The notes below the pieces were generated by a model. The model did not search any database, had not been told where the DNA came from, and saw only the letters and a list, made by a program, of their open reading frames with translations. Source: Macrotis lagotis (taxonomy: Eukaryota; Chordata; Mammalia; Peramelemorphia; Peramelidae). From it: DNA of 64,000 nucleotides. This document shows positions 59,568 to 64,000 of this stretch, one piece after another (position 1 is the first letter of the stretch; every line of letters starts with the position of its first letter). The position numbers and the translations under genes were made by a program. The stretch spans positions 172,999,579 to 173,063,578 of the forward strand of contig NC_133658.1 in NCBI RefSeq assembly GCF_037893015.1, written 5' to 3'.

Positions 59568-60346
59568 AGTTTAGATGGTCTGGTACCCCCTACCTACAGA
59601 TATGAAAAGAAATCTGACAAATGAGGTTTGTCCCCAGTAGATGTAGATGCCTGAAGAAACATCTTGATTATAGTGCTTGCCTTGTAGATTAATTTACTCA
59701 CTCCTTCCTCTGAAGTTTCCAGATTTCTTTTCATACCTTTCTACTCTAAACACAAAAATTTTCTCCCCCACTTGGGAATCAGCTTCTATGCAAATGCTAT
59801 ATGCTACTGTCTCTAGGATCACATTCAACAAAAATTTGTGTCTGAGACCTTGGTATTCTTCACATTTGATGTTCTTTGATAGAATATGGGCAAGGAGCCT
59901 AGCTATAATCCATTAGATCCCCAAAACAGCCTTAAAAAATTGAAAGCTAAGATTTTTTTTTAAAAAAATGGAAAAATAGTGAGACATCGAAATTTCCAAT
60001 TTCACGCCTTCTTGCCCTTAAACTCCAGTCATTAACTTTATTCCTAGGAAAAAACCTTATGACCAAAACATGGCAATGGCCTAATCTTGTATGTCATGGG
60101 AGGTGTTTTAACTGAATGTATATATATATATCCAGGACTTTTCCACCTTGCTCCTAGATACCAGCTGGAAACTATTAGGACTCGTAGGAACTGGCAATCT
60201 TTTGCAACTCCCAAAACTAGTGGAAAAGTTAAGGTTCACATTTGAATAATATTTTTCTCTAAATTTAGGGGAAAAAATTCCCTATTACAGGAAAGAAACT
60301 TATCAAGAAAGATATAAATATAAATGTTTAATATTATATTAAGACA

Positions 60347-60570
60347 TAGCCTGGTGGAGCAATGGATAGAGTGCCAGGTCTCTAGTCAGGAAGACCTGAA
60401 CTCAATTCTAGCCTCAGATAGACTCTGAACAAGTCACTTAAGCACAGTTTTCTCATCTGTAAAATGAGGTTACTAATGATCCCTACCTCCCAAAGTTTTG
60501 GGGGGAATGGGGACAAAATGAGATATTTATGAATTGCTTTGCAATCCTTAGTGTTATATAAATTTCAAAT
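60347..60570 (+). mobile_element. Core-SINE (MIR-like)
   Basis: GCCTGGTGGAGCAATGGATA, AACTCAATTCTAGCCTCAG, TTTTCTCATCTGTAAAATG and TGAATTGCTTTGCAATCC. Confidence 0.85.
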
Positions 60571-60589
60571 TCAGTCTACTGGAATAGAC

Positions 60590-62560
60590 AACATGCAAAT
60601 AATTATGTACAAACAAGATATAGACAGGAAAACCTTAAGATAGTCCTAGAGGGAAGACACTGAAAGTTAAGATATGGAAGAGGCTTCTTGCAGATATTGG
60701 GACTTCACTGAGACTTAAAGGAAGTCAGGGAAGTTAGGAGGTGAAAATGAGGAAGGAGATCAAGCAAAAGGCTATGGCAAAAGTCTAGGAGTTAGATGAT
60801 GAGTGCCTGGACCAGGTTGGTAGCAGTGTCAGCAGAATGAAGGGGTCGTGGATGGTTGAACTGGGGAAAAAAATATTGAGTTTAATTTTGCATATGTTGA
60901 GTTTAGGATGTCTATGCAATATCCAGTTTGAGATATCTAGAAACCTGTAGGAGATATTTGGAGATGAAAGACTAGGAGTCAGGAGAGGTTAGAGCTAGAC
61001 AGGTAGATCTGAGTCTTCCTGAAAGAGATAATTAAATCCGTGGGAGCTGAGATCTCCAAATGAAATAGTATAGAAACATAACATTCCCTAGGAAAGAGCC
61101 TTGCCCATGTGTGATCTGGATGAAGATCCAGCAGACAGGCAGGACAGCAGGGTCATGAAAATCTCCAGGAAGAGAATTCCAAGAAGGGGATGACTGTCAA
61201 AGACTACAGAGCAGTCAAGAATGAGGAGTGAAGAAAGGTCATTAGATATGGCAATTAAGAGATCATTAGTTAACTTTAGGGAGAAAGCAAATGATAAGGG
61301 TAGAAGACACTAAAGTAAGAGGAAGTAAAAATATCTAATGTTGATGATAATCAACGAAAGAGAGGGAAAAATATAGGATAACAGCTAGTAAGAATGGATG
61401 GATCAAGAAAGGATATTTTGAGGGAGAGAAATATTTACAGACAGTAAGATAACAGCCAATAAACAAGACTTAAAAGACTATTCATAGCAGATGTAAGGAA
61501 AAGAGTAAAAGACTAATAGTTGTACGGATGATAGTAAGAGAATAGGAATGAGAGAATCTACTGTAGAAAGTAGGATGGAATGAAAGCATTTGTGCATATA
61601 AAGGAGTTTGCCTTGGCAAGGAGGATCACCTCTTCATGTGAAACAAGAGTGAAAAAAAGTGACAGAAGGTGTCTGAGTTTGGTGAGATAAAGAAGTGGAG
61701 AGAAGACAGAGCTCTCAGCAAAGGGTCTCAACTTTTTCAATTATGAGGAATGGTACTCAGTCAAGACAGAGTTCTGGGAGGTGTGACAAAGGAAAAAGTT
61801 TAGAGTAGTCATTGTAAATGCAATAGTGGCTTAGGGAAGTGTAAAAAAGATTGCTTTTCAACACTGAAGATCTAGATGAGATCTACTTGGAGTGTACTCA
61901 ATATAGTTTCATGACCTTCTCCAGGTTCATGTAGCAGAATGCTCTCCAGAGCAATCCAGTGATGGACTTTTAAAGGATGAGATCATTGATGGGATAGAGG
62001 GACAAGGGTCTTGAGCTGAGAGAACACAGTAGAGTTGAACCGGTTCACCAAGGGAAAAGGAGAGTGTACCCAGTGCACTGGGAAAAAATTAAGGGTCAGA
62101 GGGACTGGACATCATAGTAAAGATGAAGATCTTGGGAGTTATAAAGCAGGAGAGGTGGAATGAAAGAGATTATGATCAGGTAAGGAATTTTAGTTCATGA
62201 ATATGGATGTAGAATTCTTGTGGGTGATGATGGTAAGATCAAGAGTATGATTTTCTCTGTATATGGCTGGGGTTGGGTGGCATTCCATAGAAATAGGAAA
62301 TGAATAAATTGAGGAACTGGGAAGGTGGTGTTTGGGGGGATGGGGGAAGGGAATATTAACATAGTCCCCTAGGAGGAAAAACTGATCCAGAAAATGAACT
62401 CATTGAGGGAGGAGAGTCTTAGAGGTTGTAAATAACAGCTACCAGAATCTTGATTGGGTGATAAATATGAATTGAATGTAAAGAAAATGGAGACTAGTAA
62501 AGTACTTCTGGTGGAAGGAAAGCCTAAAGTGGCCATGGTGAGCAAGAAATAATCAAAATG
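60590..62560 (-). mobile_element. L2 LINE reverse-transcriptase region, antisense
   Basis: Read on the minus strand, it gives L2-like RT pieces. The plus-strand markers are AGAGATAATTAAATCCGTGG, GACTGTCAAAGACTACAGAG (the DTVDH region), GGTCATTAGATATGGCAATT (LIAKSNGL-like), and GATGGATCAAGAAAGGATAT. It is about 2 kb long, full of frameshifts, and purine-rich on the plus strand. Confidence 0.65.
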
Positions 62561-62791
62561 TGCCTGAGACTACAGAGTTGAGTGTAAGGGTGATCAGAAC
62601 TGTAATGGGCAGCCAGGGAAGCTGTGCCATCAATAGATATCAGTATACAAGACAGAGTAAGAGAGGAAAAAAGATCCAAGATGAAATCTAACTTGTTACC
62701 TTTATACTCCAGAGAGGTGGGGAGAGGGGGAGTGTTCAGAATGTGAGCAATCAGTGAAAGGAGGTTCATCATCATTAGGATGGAATGGGTT

Positions 62792-63084
62792 ATTTTGTCC
62801 TTCATTCTCAAAGACCATGACTTCAGGTTGGTGATGCCATAAGCTAATGAACTGGATTTAAGAGAGGGGGTGCTGTGCTAATTCACCAGCCTCACTTTCT
62901 TCTCCAGCGCCATCGGTGGTCCAGTGGCCAGATATGGATCAGAATGACTGGAGATCAGCAATCAGGTTAAGGGACTTGCCCAAGGTCACATAGCTAGTTA
63001 AGAGTCATGTCTGAGGCTGGATTTGAACTCTTGTCCTTCTGATTCCAAGGCCAGTGTCCTATCCACTGCACCACCCGGTTGCCT
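62792..63084 (-). mobile_element. Composite repeat: LINE-tailed part joined to tRNA-SINE part
   Basis: TTTTGTCCTTCATTCTCAAA, ATGAACTGGATTTAAGAGAG, CACCAGCCTCACTTTC and GGTCCAGTGGCCAGATATGG run straight into a reversed tRNA-SINE-like end (GGGACTTGCCCAAGGTCAC ... CACTGCACCACCCGGTTGCC). Confidence 0.7.
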
Positions 63085-63299
63085 GATAGAATAGGTATGA
63101 CCAGTTGGAAGTAGGTTAATAATTGAGGAATGAATTTGGGTATTTTATCATTGTCCACAGGACTTTGGCCCAGGGTAGAATTGTCACAGGTAGCTGTGTA
63201 TGGCTGGAAAGTGGTAAGAGTACCCTGGCAGGGCAAGGTAGCCAACAGGTAGTCAGAAAGGGTCCCTAAAGTCCAATGGAGTGGTAAAGATATCTAAGG

Positions 63300-63467
63300 T
63301 TGTTTTTTTTTGGGGGGGGGTTAGGTTTTTGCAAGGCAAATGGGATTAAGTGGCTTGCCCAAGGCCACACAGCTAGGTAATTATTAAGTGTCTGAGACCG
63401 GATTTGAACCCAGGTACTCCTGACTCCAGGACAAGTGCTTTATCCACTGCGCCACCTAACCACCCCC
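63300..63467 (-). mobile_element. tRNA-derived SINE, minus orientation
   Basis: T run with a GGGGGGGGGG patch, then a full reverse SINE. TATCTAAG occurs on both sides (63291-63298, 63468-63475). Confidence 0.94.
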
Positions 63468-63597
63468 TATCTAAGTAAGTTTTAAAGGAAACTTATCTTT
63501 CCTGAAGAAGGTATTTTAATATTAGGCTTAAATTATAAGATTTCTAAATGCTGGACTGGGGTAGAAATTAAAGGTAATTAAAAAACAAAAGGAATTT

Positions 63598-63738
63598 TAT
63601 TTATTTTTAGGTTTTTGCAAGGCAAATGGAGTTAAGTGACTTGCCCAAGACCACACAGCTAGGTAATTAGCACATTTAAACTCAGGTCCTCCTGACTCCA
63701 GGGCCAGTGCTCTATCCACTGTGCCACCCAGCCACCTC
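63598..63738 (-). mobile_element. tRNA-derived SINE, minus orientation
   Basis: Reverse copy with a small deletion around the TAATTATTAAGTGTC segment. The ACAAAAGG duplication begins at 63585 and again at 63739. Confidence 0.93.
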
Positions 63739-64000
63739 ACAAAAGGTATTAATTTTAAATGTTTAAATAGTTTGAAAAAACCTATACTCATATTATTTAG
63801 GTGTAACTCTAAGACTACCATTAGATGAGATCTCTTTTAGTCTTAAGTATTCAAGAATTTTGAAGTCATTACTCTTAACTCATCTAACCTGCCAAAAGGT
63901 ACAAAATAGTTACTTTCTAACTATCTTTTTCTTTTATTCTCTTGATCATTTTGTACTACCACTGAAAAAAGAAAATAGCTATTCATTAATTTCCTCTCTC

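Overview
This window is AT-rich mammalian nuclear DNA, almost certainly from a marsupial. The main evidence is many copies of a tRNA-derived SINE that starts GGGGCAGCTAGGTGGCGYAG, carries a B-box-like GGTTCAAATCC, and ends CTTGCAAAAA. Older core-SINEs of MIR/MAR1 type, L2 and L3/CR1 LINE remains and 3' ends of marsupial-type L1 are also present. The SINE subfamily (TAATAATTACCTAGCTGTGTGG) looks like an Australian marsupial, most likely a dasyurid such as Tasmanian devil or antechinus. The species call is inference.

I can support only one protein-coding gene. It is a complete four-exon gene for otoraplin (OTOR, MIA/OTOR family, secreted SH3-like protein of cochlea) on the minus strand, with its ATG at 55840 and stop at 51358. 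All exon junctions have GT/AG sites. The joined reading frame gives 133 residues with a signal peptide, the SH3-like core and all four family cysteines. A TATA-like box lies about 56-63 bases upstream of the ATG, and an out-of-frame upstream ATG overlaps the start.

Layout. 0.27-2.3 kb: dead RTE-like LINE with two SINE insertions. 2.5-6 kb: L1 3' ends, SINEs and TA repeats. 6.7-12.8 kb: minus-strand LINE-tailed repeats, an antisense L2 and an antisense L3. 13.3-14.7 kb: an unidentified poly-A retroelement. 15.7-16.4 kb: a large CTT/CTG trinucleotide tract. 17.5-22 kb: L2 pieces and CT repeats. 24.2-30.0 kb: a nearly full-length but dead RTE-like LINE split by nested insertions, a GATA array and a 163-base CT tract. 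30-36 kb: SINEs and L2/L3 fragments. 36.5-42.2 kb: the most repeat-poor stretch, with two or three DNA-transposon fragments. 42.2-43.8 kb: long L2 with recognisable RT. 46.7-48.3 kb: L3/CR1 and an L2 3' end. 50-56 kb: OTOR. 56-64 kb: L1, L2 (including a 2-kb antisense L2 reverse transcriptase region), core-SINEs and young tRNA-SINEs.

None of the reading frames outside OTOR looks like a functional gene; they are repeat-derived or chance frames. I saw no prokaryotic features, CRISPR array, rRNA or functional tRNA. Nothing suggests a new molecular system. The most useful results are the OTOR gene model, its unusual start-site context, and the well-preserved nesting history of the LINEs and SINEs.
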